DNA of 64,000 nucleotides from Toxonevra muliebris (GCA_963691655.1 OY829329.1:62304852-62368851); one strand, 5' to 3'. Counted from the stretch's first letter, positions 25,772 through 39,505 are shown. Notes: generated by a model from the sequence alone, not told the origin. A program made the numbers and translations.

Positions 25772-28700
25772 CTGTGCATCAGCAACGCTTAATTTTCTTT
25801 ACATGAAAGCTCAACTAATTAATTTTGTTTAACGTTTTACTTCGTATGCAGTTACGCAAATCTCAATCCATAAAATCAAATAATCATATGTGCAACCATG
25901 TATAGTAGAAATCTACTATTTCTAATACTTGCTTCTTTTATTTCTGCTAATGCATAAACTACTTTTTCACCCCTCTATATAGAGATACTACTATTCTCTA
26001 AGGTATTTATTTCATGTATATTTGCTCTATATAAGCGTATGTTAGCGTATATAACTGTCAATTGGGAATTTTTTATTACATAATTGAAAAATGAATTGTA
26101 TAAAAATGATGTAAAAAAAAAACGAAAAAAAAAATTCCAAAATATATTAATGCCCAGTAGGCTTTAAATTCAGACAGAGTACAATTGAATTAAATGCTTT
26201 TCAACACTATGTTTTTTTTTTAATTTTATACTATTATATATGTATAACTAATGCGTAACAACTACTGCCTATAAAAAAAAATTAAAAGAGAAAAAAAATG
26301 ATTTGAAAGTTATTGTAATTTCAACGATTTTTTATAAGATGCAGATACTCATAGGCTCATTTCTACTTATATGATTTATTAGCTTTTTGCCTGCTGTCAG
26401 TGCAAATAGCAGTGAGAGGTTTTTGTTTTTGTTTATTGCGTGTTTTGGTGATTTAAACTTTTGCAATTATTTAAAACCCCTCCAAAAAAAACAAAAAAGC
26501 AGAAAAAAATAGAAAAACGCCTTTGCATTCATTCGTAATGCTTATTAGTTAAGAGAAAAAGAAAAAGTAGATAGTTGCCATTTATGTAAATACTTTTTCT
26601 CAAATGTTATGATTTTTGTTATATAACTTTCTATTTTAATTGCTATATTTTCACTTTTGTATTTCAACTCACTATTTGTTATAATTTTTTAAATGTTTCG
26701 TTCATTTCGTTATACCAAAATCTAATTTTTAAATTACTATTTACGTACTCTATACAACAACTACATACCAATCTAATAATAATTGAGAAATAATAGTACA
26801 AAAATGATCATCAAAAATTCTCACGCTTATATTTCTTCTTTTTTTTTTTCTCTAACAATCAACAAGCTTAAAATATGAAACAGCAAAGCAAGCCTAAGAG
26901 TGTGTTACGCTCTATACTCAGCACTAAACAAAAATCAGCTTAAAATTTAAACTTAGAAAGAATATTACTTATAGGCTTTTTTTTTTGTATCTATCAAGAA
27001 TCTATGAAGTACCCAGAGTTTCTTATATGAAAGCATACAAATTATCAAAGCAAAATAAATGAGAAAACTAAAAATCTTTTTACCTATACCTATCTCTGCA
27101 TTGTATCCAGCTATCTGTCTGTCTATCTATTTACTTCAGGCAACATGATTTTTCAAAAAAAAACACACAAAAACTTCACATACAATAAGTAATAATAACA
27201 AACGAAACGAAATGACCGTCGTCTGTCTATACAGCAGCACATAAAACGCGGGTGACTCTCTGCCTGATAGAAAACAAAAAAAAATAAAACAAGTAACAGC
27301 AACAAGCAACATTAAAGATTGCGTAGGCAGAATACAATAGCAGTTACAAAAAAAAAAAACAAGTCAAGCCAACAATAAATGTTAAATGAATAAGGAGAAG
27401 GTCAGCAGCAATAGACAGACAGACAGGCAGATAGACAATACAAAAACAAAATTATCATAAATATATCGCTCGCTGTAAAGCTGGACCAGGTCATAGATTT
27501 TATGCTGTCTCTCGATCTATTCAAATTCAAATATGCGTGAATGCGAAGATCACTGTTGAAGCATAATTTGTGTAAAAGATCACAAAACAACAAAAAAAAA
27601 TCAAAAATATCGTGTAATGAATGGAATACAAAAGAAAAAGAAAAACAAAAATATTTGATGAGTTTGTTGTTTTTGTTCAGACAGAAGACTGTCTACATTT
27701 TTAAGCTGAAGATTTTGAGAAGATTGAAGGAATTCATTTTTACCTGTATCTAATTCTTGTTGTTTTTTTTTTTAAACTATACCTACGTGTGTGTGCATAA
27801 AGGCGCACTAGAAACAGCTGCATTAGTAGCATAAACATAGCATAATTTATTTGGGAGAAGAAATACCGTGAGAGAGAGAGAGAGAGAGAACAAAGAAGGT
27901 ATCAAGACAGTCAAACCAGATTTTTAAATATATTTGTGCATACACAAAAATAATATAAGAGATCATAAGCAACAATTTTTAACAGCATATAAAAAGACGG
28001 CAGCATAAGTTTACACTGGAATCAGATAAAATATTGTAAACAAAAGTTTATATGTATTTAAGAGCAAACTGAATATGCACACTCAATTTTAATAGAATAT
28101 AAGAGAAAATTAACTTTAAAGTGAAGCTTAAGCACTGAAATTTCATTTCAGCATCTACTGCATATTTTAAACAAAAGCTTAAAATACATACATACTGAAA
28201 ATGCACACAAACATTTTACCGAGTATGTGTAAGTAAAGCCCTAGAAAATACACTGCGATTATGTACATAGAAGAGAGACTTGGGAAAATATGTTGAACTT
28301 ATATTTTAACAGAGTATAAGAGAGAGCAAAAATTGAGTTTTATAAGCATCTCTAGTAACAGAGTATAAGATAAAGAAAAGCTTGAAAGAATTATTTTGAA
28401 TTTTATTTTGACAGAGTGTAAAAAGAGAGACTGGAGAAATCATAAATTGTGGTTAAATTTAACAGAGTTTTAAAAGCATCTGTAGTAACAGATTATTAAA
28501 TGAAGTAGTGATTTGGACATGAACAGAGGCTGGGGAATATTAAAATTGTGATTAAAATTTAACAGAGTCTTAAAAGCGTTAATAGTAAAATGATATAGAG
28601 GCTTGACATAATCATCTGAAGTTTAGTTTAACAGAGTATGAAAAGAGAAGCTGGGGAAATCAAAATTGCTTTTATTTTAAAAGAGTAGAAGATCATTTTA

Positions 28701-29639
28701 TTAGAAGATAGGCTTGAGGAGAAAATGGTTATATTTTAACAGAGAGTAATCACCTTTTTGTAGGAGAAAGTAGTATAAGAATATAAGAAGACAGGCTGAG
28801 GAAAACTCAAACTATGGTTTTCGTGTAACAGAGAATAAAATTAGTTTTCTATAGAGCATAAAATATTATACTATGATAGTAATGAGCGGTTATCTTTTAA
28901 TTTATTTTAGTTCTGAATGATTAACCCAGTCGGTAGAGTAAAAAATGCACCAAAAGTTCATAAAAATTCTGATCTGAGATTTTACTTCAGTAATTGTTAG
29001 TGAGAGTATCATAGATTCAAAAACCACAAAAATCAGTCCTGCGGTTGCAGAGCGACCCCCCATTTGGTGAAAAAAATCCTTCTTTTACTAACCTACTTAC
29101 TGGTTAACCTTGGGAGATATCAAAAAATTGCTTACCCCCCAAAAAAAAACTTGAGTAACCTCCCAAAAAAAGGTTTCTAGTAATTTTTTTTGTATATGTA
29201 ATAGTTTTCGAGATATTCAATATTTAAGAAATTGCAAATTTAGTACTTTGGATGTACTGTGGATGCGCGCGCATCTTTGTTTATTTGAATTTTTGCGTGC
29301 GGAGCCTATAGGAAAATTGAATTACTCGAAAATCAAACAAGCTAGGAAGAAAAATTAAAAAGGGTTTTGAAGGGGATATAAAGTATAAAATCCTTTACCA
29401 TTTGCATTGACTACGAATGATTTTTAGTATGTAAAAATAATAATATAGTATAGTTGACTGTTGGTTTTTGCTACTTTAATTATTTGCAGGCCTAATAAAA
29501 ATAAGTGGTTTCACCATATGTTATAAATTTACCATTTTTTAGTTCAAGACATTACTTCTGAAAATGCTGAAAAGTTTGAAAAAAAAAAAATTCACATTTA
29601 GCGATTTTATCAGCTAATTAAAGTTGGCCCTATTTTTAG
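25772..29639. other. non-coding DNA, no gene seen
   Basis: Intron or intergenic texture with poly-A/T runs and a GA microsatellite (27872-27889). Between about 28290 and 28870 the phrase TTAACAGAGTATAAAAGAG recurs at least six times in diverged form, apparently an old imperfect tandem array. No exon or domain was recognised. Confidence 0.5.
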
Positions 29640-30425
29640 AGATTTTTTTATTGACACCCACCAATAATCTCAGGTCCTTTCTTCTCAGTTTCAGAAGAAA
29701 TTCCGCTGATTTTCTGTTAGGTTATCTCACGAAGCACTTTGCGGTTCTGCAGGAGTTAAGCTCGGGCCATCTTTTTTTATGGATCGTTGATCCAACTCAT
29801 GATCTCTGCAGAACTTACGCCAAGAAAAGGTTCCGGATCCCATGGTGTAATTGCAGAACCTTCATTAGCTAGTTTATCAGCTAGTTCATTCCCTGCAATA
29901 GCACAGCGTTCTGGAGCCCATATAAGGCATAACTTGTTGTGTTTTGCAACGCTATTTAGTTTTGTCTTACAATCGCTAGCCAGTTTTGGAGAGCTGACAG
30001 GGTTAGCAAGGGCATTCAGTGCAATTTGGCTATCACTGCAGATACTTCCCACGCCATCTTCTTTCAATTATCCAGTCCGCCACGTTTAGGATAGCGAAAG
30101 CCTCTGTTAGGAAGACTGTCGCCATCTCTCCAATGGAAAAATAGTACTTGATCTCATCGTCCAAGTACCAACCGGATCCAGTACCGTTTGAAGTTTTGGA
30201 TCCGTCGGTATAGAAGATATGACAGAGACCCCGGAGTACGACCTCTGGACTTAATCATTGATCACGTTCCGAGAACCTGACATCATATCTTCTTCCGAAG
30301 CAAATACAAGACACATGACTGTCCACGGGCATCAAGAACACTGGGCATTGTACTGACAAATGGTTGTATATCTGACTGTGCCTTATATTCGCCCCGACAT
30401 GCCAGACTCCCTTTAACTGGTTGGG
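29640..30425 (-). pseudogene. non-LTR retrotransposon fragment, RNase H domain
   Basis: On the minus strand the region reads as an RNase H1-like domain of the kind found at the end of LINE polyproteins. There is a YTDGSK motif around 30200, a TEAFAI helix around 30100, then CSDSQIALNAL and GNELADKLA in the open frame 30067-29777. These are the expected positions of the catalytic D, E, D and final D. At least one frameshift separates the first half from the second, and the expected His in the region before GNE is not seen. No reverse transcriptase part and no 3' tail are present, so this is a dead fragment. Confidence 0.7.
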
Positions 30426-30780
30426 GTGGTTGTCCTCTCAGAATACATATACAACAGTATCTCTATGCTCTGTATATATTTCCATTACTACATTTTCATC
30501 ACCCTAATGTTTTTCAACATTTTTCATGTATTTAAAAAAAAAAGTATTCTTTTAAGGGGTTATATACATTTTCATGAGTCAAAAAATCGACAAAATGTTT
30601 ATGACTTATTTCGAACAAATATAATTTCAAGAGTTTATGTTCAAAATTTCAAGTCAATCTGAGCAGCAGATCGTAAGTAGCAACTCCATTTGTAGCGCGC
30701 TATCTGCCTTGCGATAGGTATCTCGCCCGACTTTAAACGTGATTTTCTCGAATGATGTTTTTTGAAAAATGCCTTTGCGG
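30426..30780. other. non-coding DNA
   Basis: AT-rich spacer between the LINE fragment and the tandem duplication. Nothing recognised. Confidence 0.45.
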
Positions 30781-31104
30781 TGACCGCGATATCTCAAAAA
30801 CTACTTGACCAATTCATCTAATTTTTTTTTACAGAGTACTTGAAATGATCATTTTTTCATGTGCAGTATTTGTCTTAACTAATAATTTTTTTTAAATACA
30901 TTTCTGAGATTCAAAAATTCGACATTTTTTTTTACATCATGGTGACCGCGATATCTCAAAATCTACTTGACCAATTCATCTAATTTTTTTTTACAGAGTA
31001 CTTGAAATGATCATTTTTTCATGTGCAGTATTTGTCTTAACTAATAATTTTTTTTCAATACATTTTTGAGACTCAAAAATTCGACATTTTTTTTTGCATC
31101 ATGG
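30781..31104. repeat. 162-bp tandem duplication, two units
   Basis: Two adjoining copies starting TGACCGCGATATCTCAAAA at 30781 and 30943, nearly identical through the ends near CATTTTTTTTTNCATCATGG. The TGACCGCGATATC phrase is typical of dispersed repeat DNA rather than of a gene. The duplication appears recent. Confidence 0.85.
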
Positions 31105-31309
31105 TTTCCGTTTGAGAAAACGGTTTTTTTTTTTAAATTTTTCGTTCAAGTACTCGGCGCTGTAGGACACAACTGTAATAGGAACTTTCATAGACCATTG
31201 AGGACTTTAGTCAATCTTTTTTGATTTATTCATGTTGCGTGTTTTAGAATTTGTATACGATCGAAGGCACCTAGAGTTTTTTTTCTGAACAGGAACGATG
31301 AAGAAAAAT

Positions 31310-31386
31310 CGTCGCCTGAGATTTGATTTGGCGTATGTGTATTAAGTATTCCTATGCTTATACGCCAAATCAATTCTCAGGCGACG
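31310..31386 (-). mobile_element. 77-bp palindromic micro-MITE, copy A
   Basis: Near-perfect inverted repeat: CGTCGCCTGAG...TTGGCGTAT at the left, the complement at the right, and a loop of about 15-20 nt. It is flanked by a 4-bp direct repeat AAAT (31306-31309 and 31387-31390). The same sequence occurs at 39506 and 41548; the loop shows that this copy is reversed relative to those two. Confidence 0.8.
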
Positions 31387-31390
31387 AAAT

Positions 31391-33331
31391 GCTTTTTTAT
31401 TTTTACTTTTTTATATATTCTTTTTTGTTTTGCCCGAGTAAAGTAAGGAATCTTTAGGTAGTCCACGTAACCTGAAGATAGATAGCCTTAAAAGAACTTT
31501 GATAGCACATAAGATGTGCAAAATAATCAAAAAGCTTAAAATTCATGTCTACTCAATTTCAGGATTTCCTAGAGTAAAAAACACATAATAATTAGTATAA
31601 ATTTCATGCGATAATACTACTTAGATTTACTTTTTACAGACTTTTATCGTTACTTCTGCCTTTAACTGGGAAAAGTTTTAATACAACAAAAAAAAAATAA
31701 TCAAAACTCTGGAAGCGAGAGAATAGAAAAGAGTGTATGAATAAAAAAGAGTGGAGCATATAACACAAAAAAAAAAAAAAAAGATTCCATCTTAGTCAAT
31801 TGCATAGTTTTAGAAACTCTGTTATGCGAAGTTAAAAAAAAAAAAATAAAAAGATTTTGTTGTTAAACAAAAAATGTGGTAAGAGAGTGGTGCTTGTATA
31901 AGATTAAAACTGTAAAAGAGAGCGAGAGAGGAAGCAAAATTCAGAAGTTTGTATAAGAAAGAAAACTTTATGTATGTATGCAATAAGTAAAGCACTCAAA
32001 TTATATTAGAGAGATGCTAACCTGCATATATGCAATTTCATCTCTATAGCTAATACAAGCAGTAAACAAACAAACAAACGATTCAAAACAGGATTTTCTT
32101 GTATACATGTTGTATATTTATCTGCATATTGGTATACATATAACTAGGTATGTATGTATGTGCACAGATATGCACAGATATATAACATAGGTATTACGAT
32201 TTATTCAATATATCACATAATAACAAAATCAAACTCATAATTCTAGCACACATTTCGTTTGTAAGTTCGTATGTGCAATTGTGTGCAATTTTGAATTTTC
32301 AAATGACGTCAATGTTTTTGTTCTCGTTTCTTTTTTGTTTTTGTTATTTTCGAATTTTTGTGTTTGAGTTTCATTATTTGAGATTGTTTTCTTTTATAAC
32401 CCACTTTTAAAATTTTATTAACAATAATTCACAACAATTCTACGTTATCTGCATATGTATATGTATTCAAGTATGCATTGCATTTTAACACACATATATA
32501 AATGGATAAATATTTGTTGTTTCATTGCTGTTGTGTTTTTTTTTTTTTGTTTTTATTACCTTTTGGCACACACACACACACACACACACACTCATGTACA
32601 CCTATTCCAAGCTTTGGTATTAGCTCATATGTAGCTCCTCTATACATGTATGAAATTTTTGTGTGTGTTTACATCGATAGCTGCTGCTGCTGCTTCGACT
32701 TGCTGCTACTGCTGCTGGTATTGAAGCATATAAATTGACCTAGAAACGTGATTTATTTTTACCTATATTTTTTCTATATATTTATTCTTTTTTTATTTAT
32801 TTATTTTTTATTTCTTCTCAACGTTTTTGTGTAATTTTATTTGTTTATTTTTTTTTATTTTTTTTTTATTTTTTTATTTGTTTATGTATTTTTTTTCTTT
32901 CTTTCTATTAGATTTTATTTATATACCTACATATATAAAGTTGGTAATAAATTTTATTGCTGCTGCCACTTTATAGAATTAGAGCTCTGCAATTTTCAAA
33001 ATGTGTATGTATGTGTGCTTGTACTCATTGAACTTTGGGCGTGGTGTGGTTATTATTTTAGATTTTGAATTGTCGATAGAAAAATATTTTATTGTATTAA
33101 AACCAACTCTAAGGATTATTTTTCATTTTTTTTCAAGCAAATATTTACGAGTATACTTTGTTAAATTGTCGCATACAAATAAAAGTTATGGTTGAAAAGC
33201 TCAATAGAAAAGTTTTAGTTATATATTTGTTTAAAAAGTTCTTATATAGGAAATGGATAAATTGAGTGTGAGTAGGTAAGATACTTATTGATATATGAAA
33301 AATGCTGGCATGAATTGAATGGAGCTCTCAT
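31391..33331. other. non-coding DNA with microsatellites
   Basis: CA repeat at 32570-32592, TATG/TGTA tracts near 32120-32170, TGCTGC runs near 32680-32715 and long T-rich stretches (32780-32920). The open frames here are all low-complexity. No gene seen. Confidence 0.5.
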
Positions 33332-33904
33332 GTCATAATTAGTGTTGATTCGTTACCCACATAGTATCGATCCTATTACTCATTACTTGTATCGAATAAA
33401 AGTATCGATGTTACCGAAAATATCGAAAAAAATAGTATCGAATATGTACTTGTATCGAATACTCGTTTAAAGAGACAAATAACTCTTTTTTAAGTGGTTG
33501 TCAAGGAAAACATTCAGGCCAGAACGGCCCATTGTGATGCAATATGGTTAAACATATAGTTTATACAATTCAACACGAGTTTTTTGCCTATTTGCTGAGA
33601 TATTTCCACTGGAAACCAATGAATCATATAGAAATGACGCTAACTTCAATATTTGATATTTATTATGTTTAGATGCAAGTCACTAGAAAATTTATAATGG
33701 AAAAAAAAACTAATCAACAGATTATAGCTTGTTTAAAATATTTTTTATTTCAATGAAAAGGTTTCAATAAACATTATGTTCTACATAAATGGGCGGCAAA
33801 ATTTTCCAAATTTAAAACAAACGTTCACAACTTTTTCTCCCTCTTTTCTCTTACCACTAATCTTTCTTCATTCCTCAATCAACGCAATGCTTTGTAGTCA
33901 TAGG

Positions 33905-34944
33905 CAAGGCCGTATTTAGGAGGTTCTGGGGGTTCTGAACCCTCCCCCCCCATCCCCCGAAATGTGGAAACTTTATTCTAATTTTTGAGAGTAATTGCCA
34001 ATGGATGAAAAAAAAGTCAAAATAAAATCTATTTAACGATATTTTTTACTTCCATCGGTTTTTTTTCTAAAAAGTCAAATATAAAAAATAAATTTGAAAT
34101 CTTAGTTACACTATACGATCAAATCCGATTTGTTTTCTTCGACATTAGATTTGACTACGGATTCAAAAAGAGAAGGTGATACTGAGCACTCCTGCATTCA
34201 TAGTTTTTCAGTAACTGTTTTTGATTTAAGATTTCGTCCTGAATCACTTTGAAAAGTTTAAAAATTAATAAAAATAGAAAAAATTATCGGATCCTTGTAA
34301 AATAAGACTTGCTTCAACCCCATTTTTTTCCTAAAACGTGACGTGATGGGAAGTTTTTGACCTCAAATTTGTGTTCAACGTAAAAAATTCTTTCGCAAAA
34401 ACACCATCTTATTAGCAAAACTCATCTTAAAATATAATTAATTTTTTAACGCATTATTGCTCAGAGCACCACGACTAGAAAGATCTCTTTCAATGCTGTG
34501 ACTTCACGAATTTAGGGAATATAAGCCAACCTCATCCGGGTTCCTTATCATTGATAATGGCTCAAATTCCCAATGATGATCATTTGAAAAAAATGAGCCC
34601 CTACTATTTTTGGGTTGGGTACATCATCAGTAGTGGGAAGTCAATGAGTTAATGAAATTATGCCCCTCACGATAAAAAAAATGCACCAGAATGCACATTG
34701 AATAATATTTATTTGAAAAAATTTAATTTAATTATTCTAGTAATTGTTTGTCACTTTTGGCCATTTTTTTGAGGTTAAGATTAAAAAAATCGGAAAATTT
34801 TTCCTAAAATTTTAATTTTATAGGGTCCATCAAATGTATCATCGATTTAATTTATTGTATTTAAAAATCAGTTTGATAAAAATTATTTATGAATATTTTC
34901 TTCGAATGAAAAGCCACCGAAAAAAATTTCTGGCTCCGACCCTG
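33905..34944 (+). mobile_element. hAT-type MITE, family 1, copy 2, nested
   Basis: Full-length relative of 7490-8553, inserted in the element at 33340-35608. It has its own perfect 8-bp target duplication GTCATAGG (33897-33904 and 34945-34952). It starts CAAGGCCGTA and ends CCGACCCTG. The two copies differ by scattered substitutions and small indels, including loss of a TTTTTTTGAGG-containing piece near 34615. Confidence 0.88.
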
Positions 34945-34984
34945 GTCATAGGGGTACCCGCTGAGTGTTGATTGCCTAAAAAAA

Positions 34985-35270
34985 AAAAAAAGAACTTCGA
35001 TACTGTACTGCAGACGACTTCGCTAGCCTAGTGGGTTCAATTCCCGTCTTCGTCTGGAGGTTAAATTTCATTACTTTCTTATATTCACTATCAATATGAA
35101 GTGTATGAGAATTATAAGATAGTGTAAAAGTACACACATTGGTTGGTAATGGCAAAACCACCAAGCCGATAAAAAATTGCCACACCGCCGTTCGGAATCG
35201 GCGTTAAACTGTAGGTCCAACTATGTGGTATCACAATGGGCCGTTCAGGCCTAAGTATGTCTCCCGGCAG
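34985..35270 (+). repeat. tRNA-derived SINE, copy 1
   Basis: Contains a GGGTTCAATTCCC B-box at about 35032 and then a body shared with 39840-39985: ATATTCACTATC(A/G)ATATGAAGTG, a TGGNAAAACC segment and a GGAATCGGCG / GTAGGTCC tail. The A-box half of the head looks truncated. It adjoins a short (CCTAA)3 tract at 35279-35292. Confidence 0.6.
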
Positions 35271-35616
35271 CCACTCCAACCTAACCTAACCTGCACTGCA
35301 ACATTTGCATACATTGGAATCTTGCAATATGGACTGAAATATAGATATGGAATAATTCTGGAGTAACATTTTGGAAAATATTATTGATTACTGTAAAATA
35401 TTGTAAAATGATCCACAATTTTAAATATTCTATAGCAATATTTCAGTGTTTTAAATAAATATTTTTCAAAGTATCGAGTATCCGATACTGACCCTTTTCC
35501 CGATACCAAGTAAAATAGTTATGGTATAGCATCTAGTAAAAAAAGTACTTGAATCGAATGATTAGTATCAAGTATTCACTTGTATTTACTTGTATCGAAT
35601 CATCACTGGTCATAAT

Positions 35617-36056
35617 GCATTTGTGAGCATTTTGCAATTTGTGCTGTTTTTCAATTTCTGCTGGTTTGCTGTACATTTTCAAGTAACTGCGGAGTAAATT
35701 TTATGTGTAGTAGATCTAGAATGGATATAAAAGCAAACAACTAATATAATATTTTATAAAGGCCGCTTGTTGGTTAGGTTTTAATACCTACAACATTAAG
35801 GATCAGCTGCACATGTATAATCATATTTTAGTTAATCTTCAATGCATGACAAAATCCTAGCAAAGTTTGCCTAACTCAAGATTGTTTAAGGAACTTAGAA
35901 ATACTTAACGATAGCCTTCTTTAACTGTCAGTAATAACTCATTTTTTGGTTGTAGATAATTTCCAGAAATCACTCTTATTTTGTTCTGCAACTGTATACC
36001 AATACTTTGGAAAAAACCTAAAACGGGAAAAATCTTGAATTAAATGCTTATAGAAA
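35617..36056. other. non-coding DNA
   Basis: AT-rich spacer before the mariner element. Nothing recognised. Confidence 0.5.
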
Positions 36057-36058
36057 TA

Positions 36059-37343
36059 TTGGGAGTATGAATGTATAAGCTCGTAATTGTGACTAAATTC
36101 ATATCTATCATACGCGCCATTTTTTTGACATTGACAGCTATTCTATCTCGAAGAGCGCCAAAAATACTATAAGAATTGATCTGTCAAATAATTTTCATAA
36201 TTTTACAAAAGTGTTTTACTATAGCTGAAAATGTCGAATTTCGTGCCAACAAAACAACATTTGCGGGAAGCTTTAATTTGCTTCTTCCATTTAAAGAAAA
36301 ACGCAACTGAAGCACATCGTTTACTCACTGAAGCTTATCCTGACTGTTCTATAGACGTTTGAAGGTGTCAGGTGTGGTATGCCCGTTTCAAAAGTGGTGA
36401 TTTTGATGTTGAAGACATTGAACGTTCAGGCGGCCCGAAAAAGTTCGAAGATGAAGAATTGAAGGCATTACTCGAAGAAGATTCATGTCAAACGCAACAA
36501 GAACTTGCAAAATCTTTAGGAGTTGATCAATCAACCATTCCTAACGATTAGAAGCATTGGGAATGATTCAAAAGCAAGGAAATTGGGTGCCGTACGAATT
36601 GAAGACGAGAGACGTCGAACGACGATTTTTCACATGTGAACTGCTGATTGAACGACAGAAAAGAAAGGGTTTTCTGTATCGTATTGTGACTGGCGATGAA
36701 AAGTGGATACGTTACGATAACCCAAAGCGTAAAAAATCATGGGGACCGCCCGGACATGCATCAACATCAACGGCAAAGCCGAACATTCATGGATCCAAGC
36801 TCATGCTGTGTATTTGGTGGGCTATGAAAGGTGTCGTGTATTATGAGCTGTTGAAACTGAATGAAACGATTACTGGCGACCGCTACCGACTACAATTGAT
36901 GCGTTTGAGCCGAGCATTAAAGGATAAAAGGCCAGAATATGAGAATAGACACTATGAAGTTATTCTTCAGCACGACAATGCTCGGCCGCATGTTGCAAGG
37001 CGAGTAAAAACATACTTGGAAACGCTGAATTGGGAAGTGCTACCCCACCCGCCGTATTCTCCGGACATTGCTCCTTCTGACTACCACTTGTTCCGATCGA
37101 TGACACTTGGCCTGGCTGAACAGCACTTCCGTTCTTTCGAAGAACTCAAAAAATGGGTCGATTCGTGGATAGCCTCAAAAGATGAGGAGTTCTTTCGACG
37201 CGGAATCCGTATGCTACCAGAAAGATGGGAAAAGGTTGTGGCTAACGATGGACAATACTTTAAAGAATAAATTTATAATCACTTTTTCACAATAAATGTC
37301 CAAATTACGAAAAAAATACGAGTTTATACATTCATACTCCCAA
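36059..37343 (+). mobile_element. mariner transposon, copy 1 (inactive)
   Basis: A 1,285-bp element flanked by TA dinucleotides (36057-36058 and 37344-37345). Its ends, TTGGGAGTATGAATGTATAA and the complement, are inverted repeats of about 30 bp. It contains one transposase gene that is broken at two points. A related copy in the opposite orientation lies at 61755-63026. Confidence 0.92.
36231..37270 (+). pseudogene. mariner transposase, disrupted
   Basis: Begins with ATG at 36231 and would encode about 345 residues, the usual mariner length. The N-terminal paired helix-turn-helix part is interrupted by TGA at 36360-36362, where the sister copy has AGA. A one-base loss near 36540-36547 shifts the frame. 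From 36557 to the natural TAA at 37270 the frame is open and holds the DD34D catalytic core: TGDEKW, QHDNARPH and APSDYHLF motifs. All three aspartates are present, so this copy died from the two N-terminal lesions and not from catalytic-site loss. Confidence 0.92.
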
Positions 37344-37345
37344 TA

Positions 37346-39501
37346 TATATAATGCTTTATAGACAAATTTTAAAGTAATTAAATTCTATGCCTATTGCAA
37401 AATTGAAACTTAAAATTCTCAAGAGAAAGAATTATAATTGCATTTTTTCTTTTGCTACATCTTTTCTCATACATATTACAAATTTCAATTTATCTTTCAG
37501 CTTGCATACATTTTGAATACCTTTTTTTACTTTTCTTTATTTTTTTTAAAATTTTTTTTACTCTTTACTATTTTTTCAATCTTTTCTCATTTTTCCTGTT
37601 TTTTCCTTTTTTTTTTTTGTTTTTCCTTGTAGATATTTTCTTTAATTTTTTCTTTTCTCTGTTCCAATTTCAAACAAAATAAACACTTGCCTTAAAACTT
37701 TTTCATACAAACAGTAACTGACTTTATAAGAATTTTAGTACAACAATTTCAATCTATGTACGTATAGTTATTTGCTGCTTTCTTGTTGCTTTACTTGGCT
37801 GCCATTTTCCTTTTTAAATGTATGAAACTATAACATTTCATTACGAATTTCCATTTTTATTTTTAACTACTTTTCATATTTCAATTTACTATATTGTAAA
37901 AAAAAACAGATAAAAAAATAGCCTTTCTTCAAAGAAAATAAAGAAAATAGTACTATCTAGCAAGTGGTAGTAGTAGTAGTAGTAGCAGTAGTGAAAAAAA
38001 GGAGTGAGTGAGTGTCCAAACGAACACTAAAACATAACAAAAGTAAAACTTACGTAAATACGTAAAATTAAAATGTACCAAAAGTTACAACTATGAGGAA
38101 AGAAATGAAGAAAGAAAGAGAGTTAAAGTTGAAAAATGTATAAAACTTTACAATGAAAACAAAGCAAGAAAAAAGGAAAAAATTTACATTGAAGCTTGGA
38201 AAAACTTTGGCAGTTAAGTTGCTTCCAGGCAAGACAAGGCAGAGGCAGCGTGAAATAGTGAGATACCGTACAGAGTATGAGTAGTAAAAATTATGCGGGT
38301 CTTGTTAAAAAGTTACTAAAATACTAAAATAGTAGTAAAAAGTAAAAAGAAAATTAATTTCTTCTATTTTTTTTTTTTTTTTTTTTTTGCCTTCCCCTTG
38401 TTTCAAAGTCTTAAATTTTAAGTGATGTTGTATTCAGCAACTAATATGTTACAAAAATAAGTTAACTCGTTTTGTTTTTTTTTTTGTCTTCGATAACAAA
38501 TTTTAGCTACACTTGTCACCACCATAAAACATTTACCCTTACATTAAACTTAAATCAAACTTTTATGCCTTTTTTGTTTTCACTATTACTCCCACTCACA
38601 AACTATTATATTTTTTCCTTCTTTGTTTTTTGTTTTTTTTTTTTTTGTGTACGTGTAATTTGTTTTTGCGCATAAAAACTTTGGAAAATCTATAAGTTTT
38701 CTTGAAGTACAAAAAAATATTTGCATCCGCTCTAGACAAATTATTTAAATTGACCCCGAAAATTATAGTTATTTGAAAAAACGAAGAAAAAAAAGTGAGG
38801 CATTTAAGTAAAGTTCAAAAACTAGTAAAAAATGTAATACTTTTTTCATAACTATATTCAAGTACAAAATGATATTTGCCTGCCTGCCTTCATGGCAAGT
38901 TATTTCTATAAAAATAATACTTTTTCAACAGCAACAATAACCCAAACCACCAACACTTAAGTGTCATACTAAATATAAAAATACAATATGGGGGAAAATA
39001 GCAGGAAAAAAACACAAGAAAAATCAATAAGTTATAAAATTGTTGTGCTCCCTCATACCCTCATACTATTTAGTTAAAAATAACGTTTCGAAGTAGTTGT
39101 CGTAGTAAGAAGAAGAAGGGTAAATGTAGTGGAGTGTTGAGAAAGGCAAATGGGAGTTAAAAATAATAATGCGGGCAATGGGAATAGTTTTTTTTTTACT
39201 TTTTTTCTATTTTTATTTGCTCTATTATTTATTTTCTCTTTACACTGCAGGAAACAAGTAGTTAAATTAACTATTTTTTATTGAATTTTAAATAATTTTA
39301 TATTTGAAATATTTTATTTAGAATTTATTTTCAAATGAAATAAATAATATTAAATAGTTTTTAATTTTGATCAGAAAAGTTAGCTGTAATTTGAGTTTTT
39401 CAACAGGCACGGGGCAAATTTTTCAGTTTTGGAGCTCAGTTGGAATTTTGAGTATTTAAAATTTTTTTTATTAAATTAAAGAAAATTGTTTAAATTTTGA
39501 T
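37346..39501. other. non-coding DNA, no gene seen
   Basis: Very T-rich and A-rich intron or intergenic sequence (for example 37540-37660 and 38365-38390), with a GTA/TAG microsatellite at 37966-37992. Frames in the region are low-complexity F-rich artefacts. Confidence 0.55.
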
Positions 39502-39505
39502 ACTT

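Larger units (their letters stand above)
33340..35608. mobile_element. hAT-type element carrying nested insertions
   Basis: Bounded by a perfect 8-bp target duplication GTCATAAT (33332-33339 and 35609-35616). The ends are TAGTGTTGATTCG at the left and, read inward from the right, CAGTGATGATTCG. Sub-terminal TATCGAAT-type repeats occur on both sides (33365-33470 and 35470-35600). After removing the inserted MITE (33905-34944) and the SINE-like piece (about 34985-35290), roughly 0.9 kb of the original non-coding element remains. Confidence 0.8.
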
